Assembly: GCA_019058365.1 (NCBI GenBank)
Contig: JAHPZE010000025.1
Span: 1 to 64,000, forward strand
Length of the DNA stretch: 64,000 nucleotides
From: Promethearchaeota archaeon
Lineage (GTDB): Archaea; Asgardarchaeota; Lokiarchaeia; Sigyniarchaeales; SOKP01
Reading direction: 5' to 3'
Part shown: positions 37,549 through 46,345 of the stretch, piece by piece
Layout of the letters: the number at the start of each line of letters is the position of its first letter
Position numbering within the stretch: the first letter of the stretch is position 1
Made by a program: the position numbers and the translations under genes
Notes under the pieces: model-generated
What the model saw: the letters and a program-made list of their open reading frames with translations, nothing else
Databases searched by the model: none
What the model was told of the DNA's origin: nothing

Positions 37549-38745
37549 ATGGAATTTTTTGATTTCGTTGAAAAAAGTATCAGAAATTTGTTAGCCTTTT
37601 TCAATTCTTTAAGTTTCGTAATTTTATTAGCTTTATTTGTAATCTTTTTTCACATAATCTTTTACTTATTCAGAGATAGAAAATATATTGAGGCTTTAAA
37701 GAAATTTAAGGATCCAGAAACAGTAACACTCAAAGATTTACAAGATTTTCCCTTAGTAAATATTATCATACCCGCATGGAAAGAGGGTAGGTTGTTTGAG
37801 GATTGTTTAATATCGATAACTAAATTAAATTATCCCAAATTAAAAATAATTATAAACGCAGGAGGTAATGAGGAGACAATAAAAATTGCTAATTTATTTA
37901 TAAATTATAAAAATTTTTTAATATTAGAACAAAAACCTGGAGGAAAAATAAAAGCAATAAATGATTGCCTAAAGTATACTACTGAAGGCATTATCTGCAC
38001 AATTGATGCAGATATTTTGATTAATGATGAAGCATTTTATCGTTTAATTTATCCTATAACAAATTATGAACAAAATGTAGTCGCGGGAAAAGAAGAACCA
38101 TTTGAATTCTTACGAAATAAAAATTTAGTTAAATATCTTAAAATTACCAGAAATTTATTTTTTAGACAGAAATTTGCCCGATATAAAAAAAGACAAATTT
38201 CAGGACCAAATACATGTTTTAAATATGATGTAATAAAAGCAATCGGCAAATTTACTGAGGAGGGGTGGTATGGAGCGTCTGATAGAATGAGGGGGTATGA
38301 TATAATCTCAAAAGGGTATCAGATTTATCAACTAATCGATCCCCGGTCTAGTGTTGCTACTGATTATCCTTCTCATATTAGGACATACATCAATCAAAAT
38401 AAAAGATGGATCGAAAATGGGTTGATTAGTAATGAATATGAAAAGAAAAGATTAAAAAGGATTGCCTTTTTTTTAAATACGTTATTTTTACTTTATATTT
38501 TTATTACCCCAATTTTCATATTCATAAATCTTTACCTATTTTTAACAGGTCTTCTTTTTATATTATTTAAATATTTAAAAATAATAAGACAATATATTTT
38601 TTACAAGATTTCTACTAATAAAAGATTTCAATTGAAATTCAATTATACATTTTTCATTGTAATCCTTTTCTATATCTATATCGAATTTATCACGAATATT
38701 AATGTTATTTATGACTTAATTTTTCATAGGAAAAAACTTAGGTGA
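37549..38745 (+). CDS. Membrane-anchored processive-type glycosyltransferase family 2
   Basis: 398 residues. One N-terminal transmembrane segment (about 20-45), a GT-A domain (VNIIIPAWKEGRLFEDCLISI, CTIDADILINDEAFY with the DAD motif), the QNKRW motif (residues 283-287, the QxxRW of processive GT2 enzymes), and two or three C-terminal membrane helices. This layout is that of hyaluronan/cellulose-synthase-like enzymes, so it may polymerise or extend a glycan at the membrane. ATG start. Confidence 0.85.
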   Translation: MEFFDFVEKSIRNLLAFFNSLSFVILLALFVIFFHIIFYLFRDRKYIEALKKFKDPETVTLKDLQDFPLVNIIIPAWKEGRLFEDCLISITKLNYPKLKIIINAGGNEETIKIANLFINYKNFLILEQKPGGKIKAINDCLKYTTEGIICTIDADILINDEAFYRLIYPITNYEQNVVAGKEEPFEFLRNKNLVKYLKITRNLFFRQKFARYKKRQISGPNTCFKYDVIKAIGKFTEEGWYGASDRMRGYDIISKGYQIYQLIDPRSSVATDYPSHIRTYINQNKRWIENGLISNEYEKKRLKRIAFFLNTLFLLYIFITPIFIFINLYLFLTGLLFILFKYLKIIRQYIFYKISTNKRFQLKFNYTFFIVILFYIYIEFITNINVIYDLIFHRKKLR

Positions 38746-38897
38746 ATAATAACTTAATTTTAAAAGATATTCAAGGCATTTCCCATCATATAATCTTTTT
38801 TGTCCATTCTAAATAGTTTTAAAATAATAAAACCTTTTTAATTGAAAGAATAATTTATAAAGTATCTTAGAGAAGGAATTTAATATCTGTGAACAAT

Positions 38898-39632
38898 ATG
38901 GGTAATATAAAAACAATTTTTAGAAAATTATTAAATAGAATTTATGAAAGAGTTTATATACCAAAAGTATACAAATATTTTAGAGGCAAAGTAGATATTA
39001 CAAATGAGATCACCCAATTTCATAAACTCTATTATAATTCATGGGGAGAGGATGCGACATGGAGAAAAAACATGCATTGGTTGGGTATACCAATATTAAA
39101 AAATCCTTTTGATCTATGGATATTTCAAGAAATAATTCACAGCTTAAAGCCAGATATAATAATTGAATGCGGCACTAAATATGGTGGAAGTGCATTATAT
39201 CTTGCATCTATATGTGATATGGAAAATAATGGAAAAATTATTACAATCGACATCGAGGATCAAAAAAATAAACCGCAACACAAAAGAATTCATTATTTGC
39301 TTGGATCATCGATATCTGAAGAAATTGTTAGAAAGGTTAATAATTTAATAGAAGAAGATGATAATGTTTTAATTATTTTAGATTCGCTACACACAAAAGA
39401 CCATGTTCTTGAGGAATTAAAAACGTACAGTAAATATGTTAAAAAAGGAGGATATATAATTGTCGAAGATACACATCTAAATGGATATCCAATTGCTCCC
39501 TTTTTTGGTCCGGGTCCAATGGAAGCCGTAATGGAATTTTTAAAAATAAATAAAGATTTTCAAATCGATAAGAATAAAGAAAAATTTCTTATGACTTGGA
39601 ATCCCAATGGATACCTAAAAAAAGTAAAATAA
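38898..39632 (+). CDS. Cephalosporin-hydroxylase-like (CmcI) methyltransferase
   Basis: 244 residues. IIECGTKYGGSALYLASICD (motif I), IITIDIED, VLIILDSLHTKDHVLEEL and GGYIIVEDTHLNGYP are the CmcI/rhamnosyl O-methyltransferase signatures, with Asp and Glu residues for a metal. Likely methylates a sugar. ATG at 38898 is preferred to a GTG three codons earlier. It converges with the phosphodiesterase gene 15 bp away. Confidence 0.8.
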   Translation: MGNIKTIFRKLLNRIYERVYIPKVYKYFRGKVDITNEITQFHKLYYNSWGEDATWRKNMHWLGIPILKNPFDLWIFQEIIHSLKPDIIIECGTKYGGSALYLASICDMENNGKIITIDIEDQKNKPQHKRIHYLLGSSISEEIVRKVNNLIEEDDNVLIILDSLHTKDHVLEELKTYSKYVKKGGYIIVEDTHLNGYPIAPFFGPGPMEAVMEFLKINKDFQIDKNKEKFLMTWNPNGYLKKVK

Positions 39633-39647
39633 ACAATTAATTTTTGT

Positions 39648-40955
39648 TTATTGCGACAAAATATCTAATATTTTTCCTTTCATATAATCTGGCTTTTTAA
39701 TTCCATATAATTTAAGAATTGTTGGTGCAATATCTTGATAATTAATTAACTCTTCTCTACCTTTCTTTATATTTTTACCAAATGCTAAAAATAAACCTTT
39801 ATTGGTATGACTATAAACTTCTGTTCTTCTTTTTATAAAGAATGATGGTTCTTTTGTTAGAATATATTTATCATTTAGGACAATTAAAAAATCTGGAAAC
39901 CCACTTTTATTGTATTCTATGATCTCTTTGACATATTTATCATTCCATAACGATTTTCTAATAATATCTATTCTGTTTCTATCATTTCCATATAAAAATA
40001 ATGCTCCCATATTGGATGTTAATTTTTGAACAAATGTACGTGGTTTATCAATATTATCAAGATCAATTCCTTTATCTTTTTTAATCTGTGTTTCTCTTTT
40101 CTCATAATTAAAATACTTTATATAGAATTTCTTAATAATATGAATTTTTATAAAAGGTCTAATGACATCATATAGTTTCAAAAAAATATTTCTTAATCTT
40201 TTTGTTCTTACATTATCAAAATATAATAATCCTTTTTTTTCAAGCAATCTAGGGAAGTTTAATACTTTTGTATAGAATTTAAGCCCATGATCACTAAAAA
40301 TGATTAAATTATCAAAATTATTTTCTTTTATAATTACTCCTAAAAACTCATCAATTTTCTTATAAGCTAATTGAATATAGTTTGAAATCATTTTTTCACT
40401 CCCTATTACTTTATGAGAAAATGCATCAGGTAATCTTATGACATAAACCAATAAATCAAAATCTTCTTTCATCTTTCTTAAAAACAATTTTGTTTTCATT
40501 TCAAATGTTTTTATGATTTCTGGTAAATTTTTCCCTTCAACAATCCAATTTTCTTCTAAGTTTTCCTTTAAATCTTTTGGAAAGCAAGAAAATGAGGGAG
40601 AAAGAATACCAGCTATCATTTCTCCATTTATTTTCCACGCAGGGTACGTACCAGGGATATTTAAGGCAAAAATCTTTAAATTTGGTATTGAAAGTATTGA
40701 TCTATCTTTCCAGACAGATGAGTTAAAAATACCTTTGATTGGATGGATGAAAGTATAATATCCTAATTGATCTACATCTTGACCAGAAAACAGGCATGGC
40801 CATGAAGGAATTGTTTGATGTGGTACAGTAACTTTTAGATGAGATGAAAATCCATTATCAATAATTTTTTGGAAATTTGGAATCAATTTCCTTTCGAGTA
40901 ATGGTTGAATACTCTCAAGACAACCCCCATCTATACCTATAATTATATTCTTTAT
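39648..40955 (-). CDS. Alkaline-phosphatase-superfamily phosphodiesterase (non-AUG start proposed)
   Basis: A metal-dependent hydrolase or phosphotransferase. The fold needs the N-terminal metal Asp of IIIGIDGG, which lies upstream of the first usual start (TTG at 40886). The frame opens just after a TGA at 40956-40958, and the first codon is ATA (40953-40955) behind the ribosome binding site GGTGA at 40962-40966, six bases away. Other signatures: nucleophile Thr in HQTIPSW, LPDAFSH, FSDHGLKF and YSHTNKG. It follows the GT4 gene by 6 bp. Either an AUA start or a base error in an ATG would explain this. The substrate is unknown; it may be a phosphorylated glycan or nucleotide sugar. Confidence 0.7.
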   Translation of the reverse strand: MKNIIIGIDGGCLESIQPLLERKLIPNFQKIIDNGFSSHLKVTVPHQTIPSWPCLFSGQDVDQLGYYTFIHPIKGIFNSSVWKDRSILSIPNLKIFALNIPGTYPAWKINGEMIAGILSPSFSCFPKDLKENLEENWIVEGKNLPEIIKTFEMKTKLFLRKMKEDFDLLVYVIRLPDAFSHKVIGSEKMISNYIQLAYKKIDEFLGVIIKENNFDNLIIFSDHGLKFYTKVLNFPRLLEKKGLLYFDNVRTKRLRNIFLKLYDVIRPFIKIHIIKKFYIKYFNYEKRETQIKKDKGIDLDNIDKPRTFVQKLTSNMGALFLYGNDRNRIDIIRKSLWNDKYVKEIIEYNKSGFPDFLIVLNDKYILTKEPSFFIKRRTEVYSHTNKGLFLAFGKNIKKGREELINYQDIAPTILKLYGIKKPDYMKGKILDILSQ

Positions 40956-40961
40956 TCAAAT

Positions 40962-42131
40962 TCACCAAATTTTTTCTATTAATGATTTAAAACTTTCAAT
41001 TTCTTTTAAACTCGAATAATTTTGAAAAACAAATTCTTTGGCTAAATTTTGTAATTCACGAAATTTGGATTGGTTTTGTTTCCATAGGTTATAAACTTCT
41101 AATATTTTTTCTTTTATTGCTTCTGGAGTTAATTCATCTATAAAAAAACTAAATTTCTTGCCTTGTAATAATTCAATAGAACCTATAGTTTTACTAGATA
41201 TCACAATAAGTTTTGCTGCTAATGCTTCCATAATTGCTCTTGGAAATGGCTCTCTACGGGAAGAAAATAAGAAAACATCATTACTTTTATAATAATGATG
41301 TATTTTATCATTACTGATATATCCATAGTACTTTATAAAAGCTGGAAATCGATTTTCTAGATTAATTACCTTTGAACTTAAGGGGCCTGTACCACAAAAT
41401 TCAAAAAATAATTTTAGATCCTTCTCTTTTTCTAAAAGAATTTCAATACCTTTTAAAAGGACGCCAACGCCCTTGTGAATATCATCAATGTGGCCAATGT
41501 AACAAAATTTTATTAAATCTTTTCTTTCTTTTTCTACATTATTCTTAGAGTATTTTTCTAAATTTATACCATGGATTATGTGAATCACTTTTTCAGGATC
41601 ATAGAATTTATCTAAAAAATGTTTTGCACTTTTTGATAAAGCATGGTGGTAAAATCTCTTTTTGAATAAAGAAAAAAAAAGTATTGACAACCTATATTTA
41701 GTATTGTATAAAGAAAAAAGCTTATCACTATATAAAGGCTTTCTATATCCTATAATATACCTTCCACGTCTAAGTAATAAACTAAAAAGCATAAAAATAA
41801 TATTCTGTTTAAAAGTAGAACAAGATGTATAAATAATATCATTTTTTTTAACGATCCTATAAAATTTTATCAAATTCCAAGGATAAGGAAATGTAAATAC
41901 TAAATTAGAAATATTTATAGTTGCAAATTTCATTCGAGTCCTTATTTTAACTCCATTTAATTTATCAGCAATTGCCCTTTTGGATAACAATCTTTTTCCA
42001 ATAAATATATTCGTATGAACAAAAGACGTTTTAAAGTATTTATTTAAACCTGCTGCTAATTCCATAGATGAAATTTCTCCACCTCTACCATTTTCAAGAG
42101 CTAATGGAGAAACAATAAGAATCTTGACCAT
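40962..42131 (-). CDS. Glycosyltransferase family 4 (GT-B)
   Basis: 389 residues. GENGRGGEIS-like glycine loop at the N-terminus, KFCYIGHIDDIHKGVGVLLKGIEIL, FFEFCGTGP, and the donor-site motif REPFPRAIMEALAAKLIVISSKTIGSIELL containing the E-x7-E pair. Likely adds a hexose to the glycan. Followed on the same strand by the phosphodiesterase, with the ribosome binding site of the latter embedded in this gene's stop region. ATG start. Confidence 0.9.
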   Translation of the reverse strand: MVKILIVSPLALENGRGGEISSMELAAGLNKYFKTSFVHTNIFIGKRLLSKRAIADKLNGVKIRTRMKFATINISNLVFTFPYPWNLIKFYRIVKKNDIIYTSCSTFKQNIIFMLFSLLLRRGRYIIGYRKPLYSDKLFSLYNTKYRLSILFFSLFKKRFYHHALSKSAKHFLDKFYDPEKVIHIIHGINLEKYSKNNVEKERKDLIKFCYIGHIDDIHKGVGVLLKGIEILLEKEKDLKLFFEFCGTGPLSSKVINLENRFPAFIKYYGYISNDKIHHYYKSNDVFLFSSRREPFPRAIMEALAAKLIVISSKTIGSIELLQGKKFSFFIDELTPEAIKEKILEVYNLWKQNQSKFRELQNLAKEFVFQNYSSLKEIESFKSLIEKIW

Positions 42132-42364
42132 TTTTTAAACAGAATTTTGAATAAAATAATATAATTGATTCTTTAAAAATTATGATTACATTTAGTTTTA
42201 TTCAAAATTTAGTAAAAGTATATGAAATTTTTTGCTATAATTAAGAACGATATTTGAGATATAAGAATCATTAACTAAATTTTGGATAAAATATGCATAG
42301 ATTAATAAGATTTTCATCAAAAATTAATAAATAACTTAAAAATTAACTAAATATTTTTAAAACT

Positions 42365-43516
42365 ATGAATAATCTTATACCAATTGAGAAGGTAATTGAA
42401 GAAAACCCACGTGTTAAAGAACTTGAAAATCAAGGATTTATTATCAATCCTACAAAAATTTCTGAATATTTAGATGACTTTAAAAATCGAATATCTGCTA
42501 CACCCAATAGGGATTATTGGAAGGAAAAACGAGTTTTAATTACTGGTATAAGTGGTTTCGCAGGAAGCTATTTGGCGGAGGAATTATTAGATCTAGGGTG
42601 CGAGGTCCATGGAACTATACGTAGACATGCGGTCCCAATGCACGAAAATATTGAGCATTTAAGAGGTAGAGTATCATTACATGAAGCTGATATTACAAGT
42701 GCGGAAAGGATATTAGGAATTTTTGAGAAAATTGAACCTAATGCTGTATTTCATCTTGCTGCTGAATCCTTTATACCAACTTCATTTAGAGAACCCGCAA
42801 GAGTAGCTCATAATAATATAATTGGCACAATAAAAATATTTGAGGCCGTAAGAAGATTTAATAATAATTTAGATAGTATTCAAGTAGCTTGTAGTAGTGA
42901 ACAATATGGTTTAGTAGATCCAAATGAGGTTCCTGTTACTGAAGATATAAAAAAGAATCCTTTTCGACCAAGAAGTGTATATGGGATTTCTAAATGTGCT
43001 ACGGAGCAAATTGCTTGGTTATATTATAATTCTTATGGGATTCCTAGTATAATCACTCGTGGATTTAATCATGAAGGTCCACGAAGAGGAATTCAATTTT
43101 CTACTAGTGTAGTTCATCGGCAAATAGTTGAAATTTTAAATAAATTAAGAGATAATATAATAATTGGAAATCCAAATGCTATTAGAGATTATACGCATGT
43201 TAAGGATACAGTAAATGCATATATATTGGTTAGTGAAAAAAAGAGCTACGGTGAACCATATAACGTCTGTTCTGGTAAAGGAATTACTATTGCAAATTAT
43301 GTAGAATTAGCTAAAAGAATCTTCAATGTCTCTGCTGAAGTATTTGTTGATAAAAACAGATTACGACCAAGTGAAGTGCCTTTATTAATAGGCAGAAATG
43401 ACAAAATTATAAATGACATTGGATGGAAACCTATAAGATCAATAATTGATATTATTAAGGAAGGGGTTAAATACTTCCAAGAACATCCAGACCAATTAGG
43501 AATTGAAGCTCATTAA
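42365..43516 (+). CDS. GDP-mannose 4,6-dehydratase-like SDR with N-terminal extension
   Basis: 383 residues. Residues 1-55 form an extension without known function; the SDR then starts with GISGFAGSYLAEEL. Catalytic ACSSEQYG (Ser and Glu) and YGISK are present, with the GDP-sugar signatures NHEGPRRG and RDYTHVKD. The chemistry is likely dehydration or epimerisation of a GDP-sugar, distinct from Gmd at 26409. Monocistronic-looking, with 230 bp of AT-rich DNA upstream. ATG start. Confidence 0.8.
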   Translation: MNNLIPIEKVIEENPRVKELENQGFIINPTKISEYLDDFKNRISATPNRDYWKEKRVLITGISGFAGSYLAEELLDLGCEVHGTIRRHAVPMHENIEHLRGRVSLHEADITSAERILGIFEKIEPNAVFHLAAESFIPTSFREPARVAHNNIIGTIKIFEAVRRFNNNLDSIQVACSSEQYGLVDPNEVPVTEDIKKNPFRPRSVYGISKCATEQIAWLYYNSYGIPSIITRGFNHEGPRRGIQFSTSVVHRQIVEILNKLRDNIIIGNPNAIRDYTHVKDTVNAYILVSEKKSYGEPYNVCSGKGITIANYVELAKRIFNVSAEVFVDKNRLRPSEVPLLIGRNDKIINDIGWKPIRSIIDIIKEGVKYFQEHPDQLGIEAH

Positions 43517-43607
43517 TAAATTTTTCAGTTCTTCTTAACTGGTTCTAAGATTTCAACTAAATTAATCCATATCATTCCAAAATTTTATTTGCTCAACTTT
43601 ATTATAT

Positions 43608-45071
43608 ATGTTAATGAAAAAAGATCAACAAGGAAAAGCAGTAATATTACTAACTATTGATGCTTTAAGAGCTGATCACTTAAAATCCTATGGATATCAC
43701 CGAAATACAGCACCAAATATAGAAAAATTGGCTGAAAAAGGAACTATTTTCATAAACGCAATAACAAATGGACCTGAGTCACCTACTGCATTCTCTTCAC
43801 TATTCACTTCAATTTTACCTTTATTAGATGGAGGATTTAGCCCTTTACCCCCTCAAAAAATTACATTACCACAGCTCTTAAAAGAAAATGATATAAATAC
43901 TTATGCTATTCATAGTAATCCTAATTTAGGAAAATTTTTTAATTTTAACCGTGGATTTGATGTTTTTTTGGATGGAGAAAGATATAAAAAAGATTCCACG
44001 AATAGTTTAAAACACCAATTAAGTGCTTATATAAAAAAATTATTAGATTACAATAATCTATCAAATAAATTAATATATCGCCTTAAAGGATTTAATACAT
44101 TAAAAACATGGTTAAGAAAGAAAATGCCCTTTCTTACAGAAATTTTATTACCATTTACTCCTATAGCTTATAATGCTCCTTATGTTGTAAGCAAATTAAT
44201 TTCTTTTATAGAAACTTCTCAAAAACCCCTATTTATTTGGGCTCACTTTATGGATGTTCATAGTCCTTATAATCCACCTAGGCGAAATGTTCTAAATTTC
44301 AGGAATAAAGATTTTAATATTACTGAAAGAAAGTTTTTAGTAGAAAAAGTATATCTTAGGGCTAAAGGAATTGAAATAACACCTAAAATGATAGATGATT
44401 TAAAAATACTCTATGATGCTGAAATTAACTTTATTGATGAATATTGTGCAATTCTCTTTGAAGCGATTAAAAAAAAAATTCAAAGCAACTGCTTAATAAT
44501 AATAGCGGCTGATCATGGTGAGAGCTTTTATGAACATGGATTCTTTGGTCATCAAGGGAGTATTTATGATGAAGTGTTAAAAATTCCTCTAATAATTGTT
44601 GAATTAAGTAAAAAATCAATTAAAAAAAAGGTTAAAGAAACAATTCAATTAATTGATATAACACCAACTATATTAGATTATTTTGGAATAGAAGTTCCTG
44701 AAAACTTTCAAGGATTAAGCCTTCTTTCGATGACCAGAGGTGAATCTATAAAAAGAAAGGATTTTGTAATTTCTGAATGTTACCAAAAAAGCGGATATAT
44801 GAAAAGAAATCAAGAGGAAGGTTTAATTTTATTAGCAATACGAAATCAAGGATGGAAATACATTTTTGATGAAGAAAATGATAAAGAATTTTTATTTAAT
44901 TTGAACTTAGATCCTCAAGAGGAAAATAACCTAATCCATGAAAATACTAAAAAATTGTTGGAATTTAGAGCAATAAAACAACATCATATCAAGAAAATAA
45001 CTGAATCCTATGAGGAAAAATTAAAAATCATTAAATCTATTGATAAATTAAAATTAGATGGATTAAAATAA
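43608..45071 (+). CDS. Sulfatase-like alkaline-phosphatase-superfamily protein lacking the sulfatase signature
   Basis: 487 residues. LLTIDALRADHLKSYGY (metal Asp D18), WAHFMDVHSPYNPP and AADHGESFYEHGFFGHQGSIYDEVLKIPLII follow the sulfatase/arylsulfatase layout. The segment that should read C/S-x-P-x-R is S58-P-T-A-F, so the formylglycine-type sulfatase signature is absent; a Thr or Ser nucleophile and a phosphotransferase or phosphodiesterase role fit better. No signal peptide is obvious. Start ATG 43608; the other candidate is ATG 43614. Convergent with rrp41. Confidence 0.75.
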   Translation: MLMKKDQQGKAVILLTIDALRADHLKSYGYHRNTAPNIEKLAEKGTIFINAITNGPESPTAFSSLFTSILPLLDGGFSPLPPQKITLPQLLKENDINTYAIHSNPNLGKFFNFNRGFDVFLDGERYKKDSTNSLKHQLSAYIKKLLDYNNLSNKLIYRLKGFNTLKTWLRKKMPFLTEILLPFTPIAYNAPYVVSKLISFIETSQKPLFIWAHFMDVHSPYNPPRRNVLNFRNKDFNITERKFLVEKVYLRAKGIEITPKMIDDLKILYDAEINFIDEYCAILFEAIKKKIQSNCLIIIAADHGESFYEHGFFGHQGSIYDEVLKIPLIIVELSKKSIKKKVKETIQLIDITPTILDYFGIEVPENFQGLSLLSMTRGESIKRKDFVISECYQKSGYMKRNQEEGLILLAIRNQGWKYIFDEENDKEFLFNLNLDPQEENNLIHENTKKLLEFRAIKQHHIKKITESYEEKLKIIKSIDKLKLDGLK

Positions 45072-45106
45072 AGAAAAATTACTTTATGTTTTTTTAAATC
45101 ATAAAT

Positions 45107-45823
45107 TTACAAATTTAGTTCTTTTTTTTGAATTTGAATCAATTCTAAAATGCCTTTTTCTCCTAATTCTACAATTTCTCTTAATTTATTCTTAGTAAAA
45201 GTAGCTCTCTCCGCGGTTCCTTGGATTTCCATAATTTCAGATTTCTCATTCATAACTAAATTGAAATCAACATCTACTTTTGAATCTTCACTATAATCTA
45301 AATCTAATAGAATTTGGCTATTTTTTATACCTAAAGATACTGCTGCTAATACAGTATAATCTGGAAATTCATAAATGAGTTGTTGGTTGTAGAGATGATT
45401 AATAGCATCAAATACTGCTATGAACGCTCCCGTAATTGAAGCACATCTCGTACCTCCATCAGCTTGAATAACATCGCAATCGATTTTTATAGTACGTTCA
45501 CCAAGTTTTTCATAATTAAAACCGGCTCGTATACATCTCCCTATTAATCGTTGGATCTCAACTGATCTGCCTCTGTTAGGCTCTCTTTTGTTTCTCACTT
45601 GTGTGGCTCTAGGTAACATCGAATATTCTGCGGTAATCCATCCAGTTCCTGTATCAACTAAAAAACGTGGAACAGATTCTACAACTGAGGCTGTTACAAT
45701 TACTTTCGTGCTTCCCTGAGTTATTAAAACAGAACCTTCAGGATATTTAAGGAAATTTCTCTTTATAGTAATTTTCCTTAATTCATCAAATTTTCTTCCA
45801 TCAAATCTTTTATTTCCAAGCAT
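45107..45823 (-). CDS. rrp41: Archaeal exosome 3'-5' exoribonuclease subunit Rrp41
   Basis: Catalytic RNase PH-type subunit of the archaeal exosome. FDGRKFDELRKITI start, GSVLITQGSTKVI, EYSMLPRATQVRNKREPNRGRSVEIQRLIGR, IDCDVIQADGGTRCASITGAF and the late DLDYSEDSKVDVDFNLVM are conserved. A TTG at 45835 gives four more residues; ATG 45823 is preferred. The usual partners rrp4 and rrp42 are not adjacent, unlike in many archaea. Confidence 0.93.
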   Translation of the reverse strand: MLGNKRFDGRKFDELRKITIKRNFLKYPEGSVLITQGSTKVIVTASVVESVPRFLVDTGTGWITAEYSMLPRATQVRNKREPNRGRSVEIQRLIGRCIRAGFNYEKLGERTIKIDCDVIQADGGTRCASITGAFIAVFDAINHLYNQQLIYEFPDYTVLAAVSLGIKNSQILLDLDYSEDSKVDVDFNLVMNEKSEIMEIQGTAERATFTKNKLREIVELGEKGILELIQIQKKELNL

Positions 45824-46017
45824 TTCGTAACTCAAGTAATTATTATTTCAATATTATTAGAAATGAAAGAGTATATTAGTATATTTTTTGTAAAGTAAAA
45901 AAGTTTCTAAAATTAGGATCTCAATATTGGACTTTAGCATAGAATATTATCATAGGGTTGTCTGTGATTTTTTAATCATCCAATTCTTTATTCTTAGAAG
46001 ATATAGTTTTCTGAAAC

Positions 46018-46296
46018 TTATATTTTTTGGATAATTTTACAAGCATTTATAATTTCTTTCCATATAACTTCAATTGTATCATTTTTTAGTAAAACAGATT
46101 TATCTTTCATTCGTTTTATGATTTCTTTTTCCCTATTTGGTTGAGATACATCCATATCAACTAATTTTTTAAGATTTCCGATTTTCTTGGCAACCTCTAC
46201 TCTTGTATTTAAGAGGTTAATCATTTGATTATCAATTTCATCAATTTCTTTCCTATATAATTCTATTTCCTTTTTAACGGCATTAGGTTCTTTCAT
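46018..46296 (-). CDS. aroQ: Chorismate mutase (AroQ-type, single domain)
   Basis: Converts chorismate to prephenate in Phe/Tyr synthesis. 92 residues in the all-helical AroQ fold: IELYRKEIDEIDNQMINLLNTRVEVAKKIG, then PNREKEIIKRM and a final helix; Arg and Lys residues for substrate binding are present. The upstream GGTGATG is a good ribosome binding site. It is 49 bp downstream of pheT on the same strand, linking Phe synthesis with Phe-tRNA charging. Confidence 0.88.
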   Translation of the reverse strand: MKEPNAVKKEIELYRKEIDEIDNQMINLLNTRVEVAKKIGNLKKLVDMDVSQPNREKEIIKRMKDKSVLLKNDTIEVIWKEIINACKIIQKI

Positions 46297-46345
46297 ATAA
46301 TTACATCACCACAATTAATTAGAAATAAAAAAAAAATATATATTT

